A stretch of DNA of 64,000 nucleotides from Dyella terrae (GTDB lineage Bacteria > Pseudomonadota > Gammaproteobacteria > Xanthomonadales > Rhodanobacteraceae), in contig NZ_SIZZ01000003.1 in the NCBI RefSeq assembly GCF_004322705.1, forward strand, positions 372,001-436,000, read 5' to 3'. The notes below the pieces were generated by a model, which was given only the letters and a program-made list of their open reading frames with translations, made no database searches and had not been told where the DNA came from. A program made the translations under genes and the position numbers. This document shows positions 33,781 through 43,406 of the stretch, piece by piece (positions within the stretch are counted from its first letter, which is position 1; each line of letters begins with the position of its first letter).

Positions 33781-36636
33781 ATGCGGCACAATGGACCGAT
33801 GCCCAAGGAATCCCCGGCGCTTCGCGCCCTGATCGACGACCGCTACGCTGAACTGATCGCCCGCTGTCGCCAGGCGGGGGTCCCGCTTCACGACGACGCC
33901 GGCGTCGCCGAGCGGATTCGTCGCACTTTGCTGGCGAGTGATTTCGCCTTCGATACCTGGTCACGCCAGCCGCAGCTGCTCAGTCCCCAGGGACTGGAGC
34001 GCCTGCGTGCCGCCAGCGACGCCAGCGCGCGCATCGATGCGCTGAAGCTCGATGACGACGAAGCGTCCACGATGACGGCGCTGCGTCGCTTCCGGCATGC
34101 CGAAGCCTTGCGGCTGGTCTTCCGCGACGTGAATGGCCTCGATACCTTGCCCGATACCTTGTCGGCCACCAGCGTGCTTTACGAAGTGCTGCTTGGTGCG
34201 TCGCTGGCCTGGTCGGAGCACGCTCTCGTCGCCCGTTACGGGCATAGCCGCGGCCACGATGGCGAGCGCCAGCGCATGGTGGTCGTCGGCTTCGGCAAGC
34301 TCGGTGGCAGCGAGCTGAATTTCTCGTCCGACATCGATCTCGTGCTCGCCTATCCCAGTGGCGGCGAGAGCGATGGCGCCCGCTCGCTCGATAACAGCGA
34401 ATACTTTGTTCGCATGGGCCGGCAACTGGTGCGCCTGCTCAACGAGCCCACTGTCGACGGGATCTGCGCGCGCGTGGACCTGCGCCTGCGTCCCTTTGGC
34501 AATGCCGGCAGGCTCGCTCTGCCATTCAGCGCCATGGAGCAGTACTACCAGAGCGAAGGTCGCGACTGGGAACGTTACGCGTGGATCAAGGCGCGGCCGG
34601 TCGCGGGTGATCGCCACGCCGGCAAGCAGTTGCAGGACTTGTTGCGCCCCTTCGTGTATCGCAAGTACCTCGACTACACCGCGTTTGCCGGCCTGCGCGA
34701 AATGAAGGCGCTGATCGATGCGGAAGTCGCGCGCAAGGACCTGGCCGACAACCTGAAGCTGGGTCCTGGCGGCATTCGCGAAATCGAGTTCGTGGTGCAG
34801 CTGACGCAGCTCATTCGCGGCGGGCGCGAACCGAGTCTGCGCGTGCGTGGCTTATTGCCCGCACTCACGGCGTGCGAAGCGCGCGGCCATATTCCTGCGG
34901 CGCGCGCGAAGTCACTGCGCGAAGCCTATGTGTTCCTGCGCCGGGTCGAAAATCGTGTGCAGATGCTGCGCGATGCGCAGACCCATGACATCCCCGATGA
35001 CGCGCTGAGCCGTGAACGCATTGCGGTCGGGCTGGACCTTGATTCGTGGGATGCACTGGAAGCAGAGCTGGCGCGGCATCGCGCCGTGGTCAGCGAAGAG
35101 TTCGGCGAAGTGCTGATGCCGCAAGGCGGGCGCGCCGCGAGTGCGCCCGTGGAAGACGTGGCGTTGTGGCAGCGAGTGTGCGCCGAATCGCTCGACGCCG
35201 CTGCGATGGAAGCATCGGGATTCGTGCCGGGCGAAGAGGCCGCCGATGCCCTGCAGAAATTGCCGCAGGCGGCAGCCGTCCGCGCGATGTCGTCGCGATC
35301 ACGCGAGCAGCTTGATCGCCTGATGCCGCAGCTGCTGGCGCTGGCGCGCGCAAGCGTGGCGCCGACGCCGTGCCTGCTGCGGCTGTGTCGCCTGATCCAG
35401 AACGTGGCGCGACGCTCGTCTTATCTCGCCCTGCTGGAAGAGCAGCCGGCAGCACGCAGACGGCTGGCGCAACTGTTCGCCTCCAGCGCCTTCCTGGCCG
35501 AACGCGTCATTTCCCAGCCACTGTTGCTTGACGATGTGCTCGATCCGCGCATCGATCAATTGCCGTTGAAGCGGGCCGACATCAGCAGCGAGATCGCGCG
35601 CGTGCTGTCGACGCTCGACGAGCGTGAAGCGGAGGCGGAGCTCGAGCGCATCAACGAGTTCAAGGCCAGCACGGCTTTCCGTCTGGGCATGGCATTCAAC
35701 GATGGCCGCGCCGATGCCGTCGCGACGGCGCGCCGCCTGGCGGCTTTGGCCGAGTCGGTCGTGCTGGCCGTGACCACCATGGCTGAGCGCGAGCTGGTGG
35801 CGCAGCATGGTCGCCTGCCGGGCGAAGGTTCGGGGTTTGCCGTGATGGGTTACGGCAGTCTGGGCGGGGAGGAGCTGGGTTTCGCCTCGGATCTCGACCT
35901 GGTGTTCGTCTACGACACGCGCCGCGCGCATGCCATGAGCGACGGCCCCCGACCCATCGAAGGTTCGCGCTGGTATCAGCGACTCGCGCAGCGCGTGATG
36001 AACTGGCTGACCGTCCTGACGCGCGCGGGGCGACTGTACGAAGTCGACACGCGCTTGCGTCCCGATGGCTCCAAGGGCTTGCTGGTGAGCAGCCTGCAGT
36101 CGTTCACCGAATACCAGAAGAGCCGCGCCTGGACCTGGGAGCATCAGGCTTTGCTGCGCGCACGACCCGTGGCCGGCGATGCGGTGCTGAATGCCGAGCT
36201 TGCCGCTGTGCGCCGCGAGGTGTTGTCGGTGCCGCGCGACCGCGAGAACGTGCTGAAGGAAGTCAGCAGCATGCGGCAACGCTGGCGTGCGGAGCGTGAC
36301 CGGTCTGATGAGCGGCAGATGGATCTGAAGCAGGGCGTGGGTGGTCTGCTCGATATCGAGTTTGCGCTGCAAGGCCTGGTGCTGGCGCACGGTTCCCAAG
36401 CACCGCTGCTGCTCGACAGCACGGCCAATGCGGCGCTGATCGGAAGCTGTCGCGATGTGGGTTTGCTGAGCGACGCACAGGCGGAAGTGCTGGCACGGGC
36501 GCATGGGGAGATGCTGAGGCGGGCGCTGGCGTGCACCTTGGATTTGCGGTCGCGCATTGCGCCCAGGGACGCGGGCCTGGATGCCTTGAGCGCCGAGGTC
36601 TCGCAGGTTACGCAGGCGTTGGGGTTTGTGTTCTAG
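33781..36636 (+). CDS. glnE: Bifunctional glutamine synthetase adenylyltransferase/deadenylase
   Basis: About 951 aa, the full length of the family. GlnE adds or phosphorolytically removes AMP on a tyrosine of glutamine synthetase under control of PII proteins. Two nucleotidyltransferase domains are visible: GFGKLGGSELNFSSDIDL (from G170; deadenylylating half) and GYGSLGGEELGFASDLDL (from G690; adenylylating half), each with the D-x-D pair. The start is uncertain: 33781 has AGGTGA 8 nt upstream; 33799 is an alternative without an SD. Confidence 0.95.
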   Translation: MRHNGPMPKESPALRALIDDRYAELIARCRQAGVPLHDDAGVAERIRRTLLASDFAFDTWSRQPQLLSPQGLERLRAASDASARIDALKLDDDEASTMTALRRFRHAEALRLVFRDVNGLDTLPDTLSATSVLYEVLLGASLAWSEHALVARYGHSRGHDGERQRMVVVGFGKLGGSELNFSSDIDLVLAYPSGGESDGARSLDNSEYFVRMGRQLVRLLNEPTVDGICARVDLRLRPFGNAGRLALPFSAMEQYYQSEGRDWERYAWIKARPVAGDRHAGKQLQDLLRPFVYRKYLDYTAFAGLREMKALIDAEVARKDLADNLKLGPGGIREIEFVVQLTQLIRGGREPSLRVRGLLPALTACEARGHIPAARAKSLREAYVFLRRVENRVQMLRDAQTHDIPDDALSRERIAVGLDLDSWDALEAELARHRAVVSEEFGEVLMPQGGRAASAPVEDVALWQRVCAESLDAAAMEASGFVPGEEAADALQKLPQAAAVRAMSSRSREQLDRLMPQLLALARASVAPTPCLLRLCRLIQNVARRSSYLALLEEQPAARRRLAQLFASSAFLAERVISQPLLLDDVLDPRIDQLPLKRADISSEIARVLSTLDEREAEAELERINEFKASTAFRLGMAFNDGRADAVATARRLAALAESVVLAVTTMAERELVAQHGRLPGEGSGFAVMGYGSLGGEELGFASDLDLVFVYDTRRAHAMSDGPRPIEGSRWYQRLAQRVMNWLTVLTRAGRLYEVDTRLRPDGSKGLLVSSLQSFTEYQKSRAWTWEHQALLRARPVAGDAVLNAELAAVRREVLSVPRDRENVLKEVSSMRQRWRAERDRSDERQMDLKQGVGGLLDIEFALQGLVLAHGSQAPLLLDSTANAALIGSCRDVGLLSDAQAEVLARAHGEMLRRALACTLDLRSRIAPRDAGLDALSAEVSQVTQALGFVF

Positions 36637-37929
36637 CCATCGCAGGCGTGCGCGCGACGTTTTCCATACCCAACCTCAGGCTCGATGATCGTCATGGCCG
36701 CCATGCCTGCGAAGGCAGGCACCCAGTGGCGACCACGCACGGTTATCGCCCCACACTCTCGCGTCGTCATGCCGGCGAAAGCCGGCATCCAGGGGCGATC
36801 ACGCTCATCTGTGCGATACCGCGACCGGGCCGCTTACGCAGCGGGCGTTTCGACCTGGCTGCCGCCGGCCGAGACCCAAAATAAAAGTAACCCAAAGAAA
36901 ATGGCCTAAGAGCGGGGTGCGCGCTTACGTTAGATACGTGTCTCACGGGACGCGCAGGCTCAAGTCATCACCCTCGATGCCAACTAGCGTCCGACTGCTG
37001 GCTATCCGCCCCACCGCTGAAAGCGCGACGGAGAATGGCCGGGCGTCGACTCTTAAAGGGTGAGCGCGGCGAATAATCCATGTGCGACCAGGCGTAGTTG
37101 TCGCCACCTTCCCCCAAGGTCGTCATGGCGGCGAAAGCCGCCATCCACACGCGACCACGTCGGGTTTTAACCGCACGCCCCAAGCACACCGTCATGCCTG
37201 CGCAGGCAGACACCCAGTGGCGACCACACACGGTTGTCGCCCCACCCTCTCACGTCGTCATGCCGGCGAAAGCCGGCATCCAGGGGCGATCAGGCTCATC
37301 TGTGCGATATCGCGACCGGGCCGCTTACGCAGCGGGCGTTTCGACCGACTGCCGTCGGCCGAGTCACTTTTCTTTTGCTGGCCCAAAATAAAAGTAACCC
37401 AAAGAAAATGGCCTGAGAGCGGGGTGCGCGCTCACGTTAGAGACGTGTCTCACGGGACACGCAGGCTCAAGTCATCACCGGTGAGGCCAACTAACGTCCG
37501 ACCGTTGGCTATCCGCCCCACCGCTGAAAGCGGGGCGCAGAACGATCGGCGGTCGGCCCGGAAGAGGTGGGCGCAGCGAATAGTCCATCCGAGACAACGT
37601 CCGGTTTTCATCGCGCTCTCTCAACCACACCGTCATGCCTGCGAAGGCAGGCACCCAGTGGCGATCACACTCGATGACCGTCGCGCCCCCTTAACCCTGC
37701 CGTCATGCCGGCGAAGGCCGGCATCCAGTGGCCGCGACGCTTATCGGTGCGCGACCTAACCTGACCTCCTCCCCAACCACACCGTCATGCCTGCGAAGGC
37801 AGGCACCCAGTGGCGATCACACTCGATGACCGTCGCGCCCCCTCCACTCTGCCGTCATGCCGGCGAAGGCCGGCATCCAGTGGCCGCGAGGCTTATCGGT
37901 GCGTTACCTGACCTTCCGCTGCGGGGATG
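36637..37929. repeat. 1.3-kb repeat island without genes
   Basis: Non-coding island between glnE and the ELM1-family gene. It holds nine REP-like palindromes and two tandem duplications: a long unit (about 36691-37090 and 37182-37595, offset 491-507) and a short unit (about 37624-37775 and 37776-37926, period 152). The long unit includes a TTTTCTTTTG/CCCAAAATAAAAGTAACC-like segment that looks like a widespread dispersed repeat. Frames through it are broken and lack SD sequences; I support no gene here. Confidence 0.85.
36701..37883. repeat. Array of nine REP-like palindromes with covarying stems
   Basis: Elements at 36701-36729, 36765-36793, 37121-37150, 37190-37220, 37256-37284, 37631-37661, 37701-37731, 37783-37813 and 37853-37883. 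The core reads CGTCATG, then a stem of GCCTGC/GCAGGC, GCCGGC/GCCGGC or GGCGGC/GCCGCC around GAAA or GAAG, then CACCCAG or CATCCAG. Stem bases change in pairs. CCTGC-type and CCGGC-type elements alternate. Spacing is irregular, unlike a CRISPR. Confidence 0.85.
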
Positions 37930-38925
37930 TCACCCCACGCCACCGCGCTTCCACTGATGCTCATCGATCCTCCCGCGCAACACCTCCACCACGGGGGCAA
38001 GTTCCCGTAGTGGTACCTGCCGTTTCGGCAGGTCGTCGTCGGCCAGGTCGTACAGCAAACCGGCTTCCCGCAGCGCTCGATGGAACCGGAAAATCTTGTC
38101 CGGTAGCGGCTGCGGCGCGAACGTCTGCACCGGGCATCCCACGGCGCACGCTTCTGAAAGCATGTTCACCGAATCGGGTGTCACGACCAGTCGATCAGAC
38201 CATCCGAGCACGCCGGGATAGGGATTGATGCCTTCGTGATCGTCGCCGCCCCACACCATGCCAGGCACACCGGCCAGTCGCTCGCGCAGCACGGCCAGTA
38301 CCTGGGGCGGTGTACGGCGCGACGTCACCAGCATCACGCTACCTCCCTCGCGTTGGATGTCGTCCCGCAGGCGGTCGGCCAGTTGCGTAGCGTAATCAGC
38401 GTCGAGCGGAATGCCCTTGCGCGGGCCGCCCACCAGCACACCGATCCGGGGCTGTGGGTACTCGGCGAACTCGGGACACACCTCGCGGCCCTCCTGGAGC
38501 CATGCGTCGTCGACCAGATTCAGCGAGCCGACGGTCTGCAATACGTTCTGGCCCTGGCAGCGATCGTGGCGCGGCGCGATCACGGTGTCCCATGCGGACG
38601 GGTTCATGCGCGGATCCAGGATCTGGATCGTGTAGGTGCTGTGCTCCGACAGGTCGCGCAACATCCGGGTGTACAGGGCGGACAGGCGGCCGCAGCCGAT
38701 GGCGACGGCCGGCCACGGCGGCTCCAGGGAACCCTGGCGCTCGGCGGCGGGGAGGGCGAGGCGACCGCCAAAGATCAGGCGGGGCGACAACCAGGACCAG
38801 GGAGGCCGGGCACTCAACACCATATGGCGAAACGGCAGGCCCAGCGACTCGGCCAGGGCCAGTGCCTGGCGGTCGTTTCCCGCGTTGCCATCGGTGATGA
38901 CCCAGGCATTGCCGTGGAGCTTCAT
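37930..38925 (-). CDS. Mitochondrial-fission-ELM1 family protein (DUF1022)
   Basis: 331-aa cytoplasmic protein of the ELM1/DUF1022 family, with a GT-B-like Rossmann layout: VITDGNAGNDRQALALAESLG at the N-terminus, PPWPAVAIGCGRLSALYTR, VLVGGPRKGIPL, and VVTPDSVNMLSEACAVGCPV near the C-terminus, which resembles the donor-binding region of glycosyltransferases. The bacterial role is not established; a sugar-nucleotide-related or envelope function is suggested by such genes' contexts. The stop at 37930 abuts the repeat island. GAGGG lies about 11 nt before the ATG. Confidence 0.82.
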   Translation of the reverse strand: MKLHGNAWVITDGNAGNDRQALALAESLGLPFRHMVLSARPPWSWLSPRLIFGGRLALPAAERQGSLEPPWPAVAIGCGRLSALYTRMLRDLSEHSTYTIQILDPRMNPSAWDTVIAPRHDRCQGQNVLQTVGSLNLVDDAWLQEGREVCPEFAEYPQPRIGVLVGGPRKGIPLDADYATQLADRLRDDIQREGGSVMLVTSRRTPPQVLAVLRERLAGVPGMVWGGDDHEGINPYPGVLGWSDRLVVTPDSVNMLSEACAVGCPVQTFAPQPLPDKIFRFHRALREAGLLYDLADDDLPKRQVPLRELAPVVEVLRGRIDEHQWKRGGVG

Positions 38926-39060
38926 GGCCGACCCGCCCTCATGATTGTTTCCCTAGACAACACAGTACGTTCCATTCCCCGGGGTCCTGCGGCGCGGCGT
39001 GCGGTTTACACTGTCCCGCTGCGGCGCCACGCGAGGCGCGTCTTTTCTTGAAGGATAACC

Positions 39061-39654
39061 ATGAGCGACAAGCTTTCCGATACCGCCCTGGACCAGATCT
39101 TCCGCAACGCCCGCACGTTCAATGCGTGGCTGCCGCGCGAAGTCAGCGACGAACAGCTGCATCAGCTGTACGACCTGGCCAAGTTCGGTCCGACCAGCGC
39201 AAATTCGTCGCCGATGCGTATCGTGTTCGTGAAGTCGCAGGAGGCCAAGGAAAAGCTCTCGCCCTTCATGTCCGAAGGCAACCGGGCCAAAACCCTGGCC
39301 GCCCCGGTCACGGCCATCATCGGCATGGACCACGCCTTCCACGACCAGTTGCCCAAGCTGTTCCCGCACACGGACGCGCGCAGCTGGTTCGCCGGCAACC
39401 AGCCGCTGATTGAAACCACCGCCTTCCGCAACGCCACCTTGCAGGGCGCTTACGTGATCATCGCCGCGCGTGCGCTGGGCCTGGATTGCGGCCCGATGTC
39501 GGGTTTCGACAATGCCGGCGTGGATGCCACGTTCTTTGCCGGTACCCAGATCAAGAGCAACTTCCTGATCAACATCGGTTACGGCGATGCCAGCCGCGAC
39601 CTGTTCCCGCGCAGCCCGCGCCTGTCGTTCGACGAGGCCGCGCGCATCGCCTGA
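39061..39654 (+). CDS. rutE: RutE-like malonic semialdehyde reductase/nitroreductase
   Basis: 197-aa FMN-dependent nitroreductase-fold protein close in pattern to RutE, which reduces malonic semialdehyde to 3-hydroxypropionate in the Rut pyrimidine pathway. Visible: [36 protein letters not shown], and C-terminal [10 protein letters not shown]. No other rut genes are in the window, so it may serve in general aldehyde or nitro-compound reduction. AAGGA precedes the ATG by 6 nt. Specific assignment is from family resemblance only. Confidence 0.85.
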   Translation: MSDKLSDTALDQIFRNARTFNAWLPREVSDEQLHQLYDLAKFGPTSANSSPMRIVFVKSQEAKEKLSPFMSEGNRAKTLAAPVTAIIGMDHAFHDQLPKLFPHTDARSWFAGNQPLIETTAFRNATLQGAYVIIAARALGLDCGPMSGFDNAGVDATFFAGTQIKSNFLINIGYGDASRDLFPRSPRLSFDEAARIA

Positions 39655-39759
39655 ACTTCTCTGGCGGGCGCCGGTCTTGTGCTGGCACCCGCTTCACGCC
39701 GTCCCCATTCCACGAGGGCGTACGCTCTCACCCCTGACTCGATTTATTGGAGGAATTCC

Positions 39760-40344
39760 ATGCGTGCACTTCGTTATGTCGTTCTCGCCGGCCTGCTCGG
39801 CGCTGCCGTGGGTGTCCATGCCGATCCGGTGACCTACAAGCTCGACCCGGGTCATACCAACGTGCTGTTCACCTGGAACCACTTCGGCTACTCCAACCCG
39901 ACTGCCAACCTCGGCATCAGCGAAGGCACGCTGGTGTTCGACGAGAAGAACCCGGCCAAGTCCTCGGTGGAAGTGACCCTGCCGCTGTCGAATCTCGACA
40001 CCCACGTCACCAAGCTCGATGAGCACCTGAAGAAAGCCGACTTCTTCGATGCCGAGAAATTCCCGACCGTCACCTTCAAGAGCACCAAGGTGGAAGCCGC
40101 CGGCAATGGCAAGTTCAAGGTGACCGGTGACCTGACCGTGCACGGCGTGACCAAGCCGGTCGTGCTCGACGCCACGCTCAACAAGGTCGGCCCGCATCCG
40201 ATGATGAAGGTGCAGGCGATCGGCTTTGATGCCACGACCACCATCAAGCGCTCGGATTTCGGCGTCGCCATGTACGTGCCGAACGTCAGCGACGAGATCA
40301 AGATCCACATCACGACCGAAGCGGCCGTGCCCAGCGCCAAGTAA
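39760..40344 (+). CDS. Periplasmic YceI-family protein
   Basis: 194-aa exported protein with a signal peptide (cleavage after ..GVHA, about residue 21) and the YceI lipocalin-like barrel: YKLDPGHTNVLFTWNHFGYS, NLDTHVTKLDEHLKKADFFD, and FKVTGDLTVHGVTKPVVLD. YceI proteins bind polyisoprenoids such as quinone-like lipids. GGAGGAA stands 5 nt before the ATG. Followed by a strong terminator. Confidence 0.92.
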   Translation: MRALRYVVLAGLLGAAVGVHADPVTYKLDPGHTNVLFTWNHFGYSNPTANLGISEGTLVFDEKNPAKSSVEVTLPLSNLDTHVTKLDEHLKKADFFDAEKFPTVTFKSTKVEAAGNGKFKVTGDLTVHGVTKPVVLDATLNKVGPHPMMKVQAIGFDATTTIKRSDFGVAMYVPNVSDEIKIHITTEAAVPSAK

Positions 40345-40378
40345 GGGATCCGGCGCATCCGCGCCCGCCCACGAAAAA

Positions 40379-40398
40379 GGCCGCCATCGCTGGCGGCC
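40379..40398. terminator. Strong terminator after the YceI gene
   Basis: Perfect stem GGCCGCCA (40379-40386) / TGGCGGCC (40391-40398), loop TCGC, followed by nine T (40399-40407) and preceded by five A, so it works for both converging genes. Confidence 0.92.
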
Positions 40399-40422
40399 TT
40401 TTTTTTTGCATCAGTGCAAGGG

Positions 40423-41667
40423 TTACTGATTCTTGACCCCGGCATCCTTGAGGCTTTCCAGCTTGGACAGGTCCACAGTGCCGACCGCTTCCTTCAGCTG
40501 ATCCACGCTGTCCACCTGGCCGCTGGCCTTGACCGTGAAGCGCTTGCCGACGACCACGCTGAAGGTGCCGTCGTTGCTCTGCTTGTCCCAGGATTCCTGC
40601 ACCAGGCGACCGTTCTGGCTGTATGTCTTTTCGTAGCCGTGCTCGGTGCTTTGTTCCTGTTCCGGCGCCATGGCGCTGGCCATTTCCATCATGCCCTTCA
40701 TGCTGCCGGTGTCGACGACTTCCAGTTCGATGCTGTGGTTGCCGTCGGTGTACTGGGCGCGGGCCGTGGTGACCTGCATGCCCATGGCGGCATTGCGTTC
40801 GGCGCTGAGATTCTCGCGCTTCCAGCCCAGCACGCTATCGGGCAGGAAGCCGCGCATCTGGTCGGCCGACAGCGACTGCACGTTGCCGTCGTTGCCCATG
40901 GCGGCGCCCATCACCTTGCTCATGGCCGCGTTCTGCGCTGCCGTGTCGCCGGATTTCTGGGCCGCTTCGAGTTCCTTGTTGGCCGCTTCGGCGCGTTCGC
41001 CCATGGCGGCCAGCTTGCCCATGGCGCTGTCCTTGTCGAAGGTGACGTGGCCGGTCTGGTTGGGCAGGTTCATGCCGCCCATCACGGCGGACGCGAAGAT
41101 GCCGCCAACGATGGCGCCCACGGCCAGCGACAGCAGGATGCCGATGATCACCGAAACGGCCGTATAGCCGGCCGACTTCTCGACCGGGCTGCGCATGGTG
41201 TGCGGCAGGCCCAGGTACATCAGGTAGATGGCGTAGACCAGGCCGGCGATCGACACCAGCCAGCCGATCCAGGGGATGAGCACCGCGACGCTGGCGACCC
41301 AGTAGGCAGTCCACGAATAAGCGATGACCTTCAGCGCCTGCACGCTGCTCTTCTGGCCGCCGAAACTCGGCGCCAGGGCGCTGACGATCAGGGCCAGCAC
41401 GTACAGCACGGCCAGGCTCAGGGCGTAGCTGACGATCAGCATGCCGATGCCGGCGCCGACCGGCACGCGGAAGGACATGCCCAGGGCGCTGGTGCCCAGC
41501 AGGCTGTCCTTGATGAAGCGGGCCACCAGGGGCAGGGCAGCGAGCCACAGGATGTAACCCGTATACAGGCCCTGGATGGTGGCCGGTTCGGCGCCGATCT
41601 TTGGCCACTCGGTCTGCGGCGTGGTCAGGACGGCTTTGGCGCGTGCAATGATTTTTCCGAAATCCAT
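40423..41667 (-). CDS. Yip1-family inner-membrane protein
   Basis: 414-aa protein: N-terminal Yip1 domain (about 1-210) with five to six transmembrane helices, opening MDFGKIIARAKAVLTTPQTEW, which is typical of bacterial Yip1 proteins; then a soluble part with a charged helix (GERAEAANKELEAAQKSGDT) and a beta-rich C-terminal domain (VTTARAQYTDGNHSIELEVV). The function is unknown. GGGGAG lies 5 nt before the ATG at 41667; the frame is open 5 codons upstream without reason to use them. Confidence 0.82.
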   Translation of the reverse strand: MDFGKIIARAKAVLTTPQTEWPKIGAEPATIQGLYTGYILWLAALPLVARFIKDSLLGTSALGMSFRVPVGAGIGMLIVSYALSLAVLYVLALIVSALAPSFGGQKSSVQALKVIAYSWTAYWVASVAVLIPWIGWLVSIAGLVYAIYLMYLGLPHTMRSPVEKSAGYTAVSVIIGILLSLAVGAIVGGIFASAVMGGMNLPNQTGHVTFDKDSAMGKLAAMGERAEAANKELEAAQKSGDTAAQNAAMSKVMGAAMGNDGNVQSLSADQMRGFLPDSVLGWKRENLSAERNAAMGMQVTTARAQYTDGNHSIELEVVDTGSMKGMMEMASAMAPEQEQSTEHGYEKTYSQNGRLVQESWDKQSNDGTFSVVVGKRFTVKASGQVDSVDQLKEAVGTVDLSKLESLKDAGVKNQ

Positions 41668-41891
41668 GGTGCTCCCCATCAATGGCGTGTTTGCATCCGG
41701 CGCATTCTGGGCGCCGCGCGTGACAAATCGAACTGGCTGCCGGGCTTAGGCTCTTTGGCAGGTGCGACGGGGTCGTTCGATGGCCGCCCCGCCCCCGTTC
41801 GCCGACGGCGCGTACGCCCGCGCTCTGGCAGCGTTACCGGGCCGCAGCCTGCTACCATTGTCGACCCGATGTCCAGTCTGGAGTTTGTCCC

Positions 41892-42098
41892 ATGTCGCGT
41901 TCCCCTGCGGCGGCAGAGCTGATCCCGGCCAATGCCGAAAATCGTTATGAAGTGACGCGCAAGGACCTGCCGCTGTCCTGCCCGATGCCCGGCATGGCCC
42001 TGTGGAACTCCCACCCGAAGGTCTACCTGCCGGTGGTCGAAGATGGCGGTGAATCGACCTGTCCCTACTGTGGCGCCCATTACGTGCTGCGCGACTGA
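41892..42098 (+). CDS. zf-CHCC zinc-finger domain protein
   Basis: 68-aa protein of the zf-CHCC family, whose eukaryotic relative is complex I subunit NDUFS6. Ligands C30, H42, C57 and C60 (SCPMPG, NSHPKVYLPV, STCPYCGAHYVL). In Xanthomonadales it is commonly found beside LPS core genes; the function is unknown. It opens the polysaccharide block, 73 nt before the GT4 gene. Confidence 0.85.
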   Translation: MSRSPAAAELIPANAENRYEVTRKDLPLSCPMPGMALWNSHPKVYLPVVEDGGESTCPYCGAHYVLRD

Positions 42099-42171
42099 CC
42101 GGCCACCGGGTCCATGACCCGGAAATGTTACAGAATGTGAATTTGGGCATGATTTCTGCTTGTCTCCAGGG

Positions 42172-43320
42172 ATGAAGGCATTTATTGAACCGATCATGTC
42201 CGCCGTCGCCGCACCAACCCGGTCCCTGACCGTCGTCCAGCTGATCCCGGCCCTCGAGTCCGGCGGGGCGGAGCGGTCTGCGCTGGAGGTGGCACGGGCA
42301 TTGGTTCAGGCCGGCCATCGTTCGGTGGTCGTCTCGGCCGGCGGTCGCCTGGTCGAGCAGCTCAAGGCCGAGGGCAGCGAGCACATCACGCTCGATATCG
42401 GTACCAAGTCGCTGCGCACGCTGACCCGCGTGGGTGCCTTGCGGCGCGCGCTGGCCGAGATCCGGCCCGACATCGTCCACGCACGCTCGAGGCTTCCGGC
42501 CTGGCTGGGCTGGTGGGCGCTGAAGGGTCTGCCGCAGCGCGCGCATTTCGTGACCACGGTGCACGGGCTGAACTCGCCCGGTCGTTACAGCGCCATCCTG
42601 CTGCGCGGCGAGCGGGTTATCGCGGTCTCGCAGACCATGCGTGACTACGTGCTCAGCCATTACCCCTGGCTGGAGCCGTCCAAGGTGCGAGTCATCCCGC
42701 GCGGCATCGACCCGCAGGCCTTTCCGTATGGCCACCGCCCGGACGATGCCTGGCGCAAGGCATTCTTCGAAGAATTCCCGGCTCTCACGGGCGCACCGCT
42801 GCTGACCCTGCCGGGTCGCGGCACGCGTCTGAAGGGTCATCACGATGCCATTGAGCTGGTGTCGGAACTCAAGCGCCGCGGCATCGATGCGCGCCTGCTC
42901 CTGCTGGGCGTGATCGAGGCCGGTCGCGAGCATTACGTGGCCGAGCTGCGTGAGCTGATTCGTGCGCGTGGCGTGGAATCGCAGGTGGTTCTGACGCCGC
43001 CGCGTGGCGACGTGCGCGATGTGTACGCCGTTTCGTCGCTGATCCTCCAGTTGTCGAACAAGCCAGAATCCTTCGGCCGCACCGTCGTCGAAGCGCTGTC
43101 GTTGTGCCGTCCGGTGCTGGGCTATGCACATGGCGGCGTCGGCGAGCTGCTGGCCGAGTTGTATCCCGCTGGCCGCGTGCCCGTGGGTGACCGCGAGCGC
43201 CTGGTCGAGCGCGCGGCCGAGCTGCTTCGCGTCGCACCCCCCATCCCGATGCTGCAGAGCTATCGCCTGTCCGACATGCAGCAGGCCACCTTGTCCTTGT
43301 ACGACGAAGTCGTCGCCTGA
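42172..43320 (+). CDS. Family 4 glycosyltransferase
   Basis: About 382-aa GT-B retaining glycosyltransferase (GT4) of the cell-surface polysaccharide/LPS core type. N-terminal Rossmann half starts TVVQLIPALESGGAERSALE; donor-binding half has RVIPRGIDPQAF and KPESFGRTVVEALSL with E299 and E307 as the E-x7-E pair. Start choice is unsure: ATG 42172 has AGGG too close, ATG 42196 is an alternative. The following genes (O-antigen ligase, GT2) point to LPS core or O-chain synthesis. Confidence 0.9.
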   Translation: MKAFIEPIMSAVAAPTRSLTVVQLIPALESGGAERSALEVARALVQAGHRSVVVSAGGRLVEQLKAEGSEHITLDIGTKSLRTLTRVGALRRALAEIRPDIVHARSRLPAWLGWWALKGLPQRAHFVTTVHGLNSPGRYSAILLRGERVIAVSQTMRDYVLSHYPWLEPSKVRVIPRGIDPQAFPYGHRPDDAWRKAFFEEFPALTGAPLLTLPGRGTRLKGHHDAIELVSELKRRGIDARLLLLGVIEAGREHYVAELRELIRARGVESQVVLTPPRGDVRDVYAVSSLILQLSNKPESFGRTVVEALSLCRPVLGYAHGGVGELLAELYPAGRVPVGDRERLVERAAELLRVAPPIPMLQSYRLSDMQQATLSLYDEVVA

Positions 43321-43406
43321 GCCTTTCGGCGGCGCCACGTGCCGCCAGCTGCGCGTTGAAAGGTGGTGCAGCGCCTACAATGGGGCAGCCCATGCCAAGG
43401 ACTTCC

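Noticed and set aside
36685-37759. Several 60-225-codon frames inside the repeat island
   Set aside because: They run through REP palindromes and duplicated units, lack SD sequences and give similar peptides only because the DNA is repeated.
36701-37883. Repeat array considered as a CRISPR
   Set aside because: Spacing is irregular (from about 30 to over 340 bp), repeats vary in the stem, spacers are themselves repeated and there are no cas genes.
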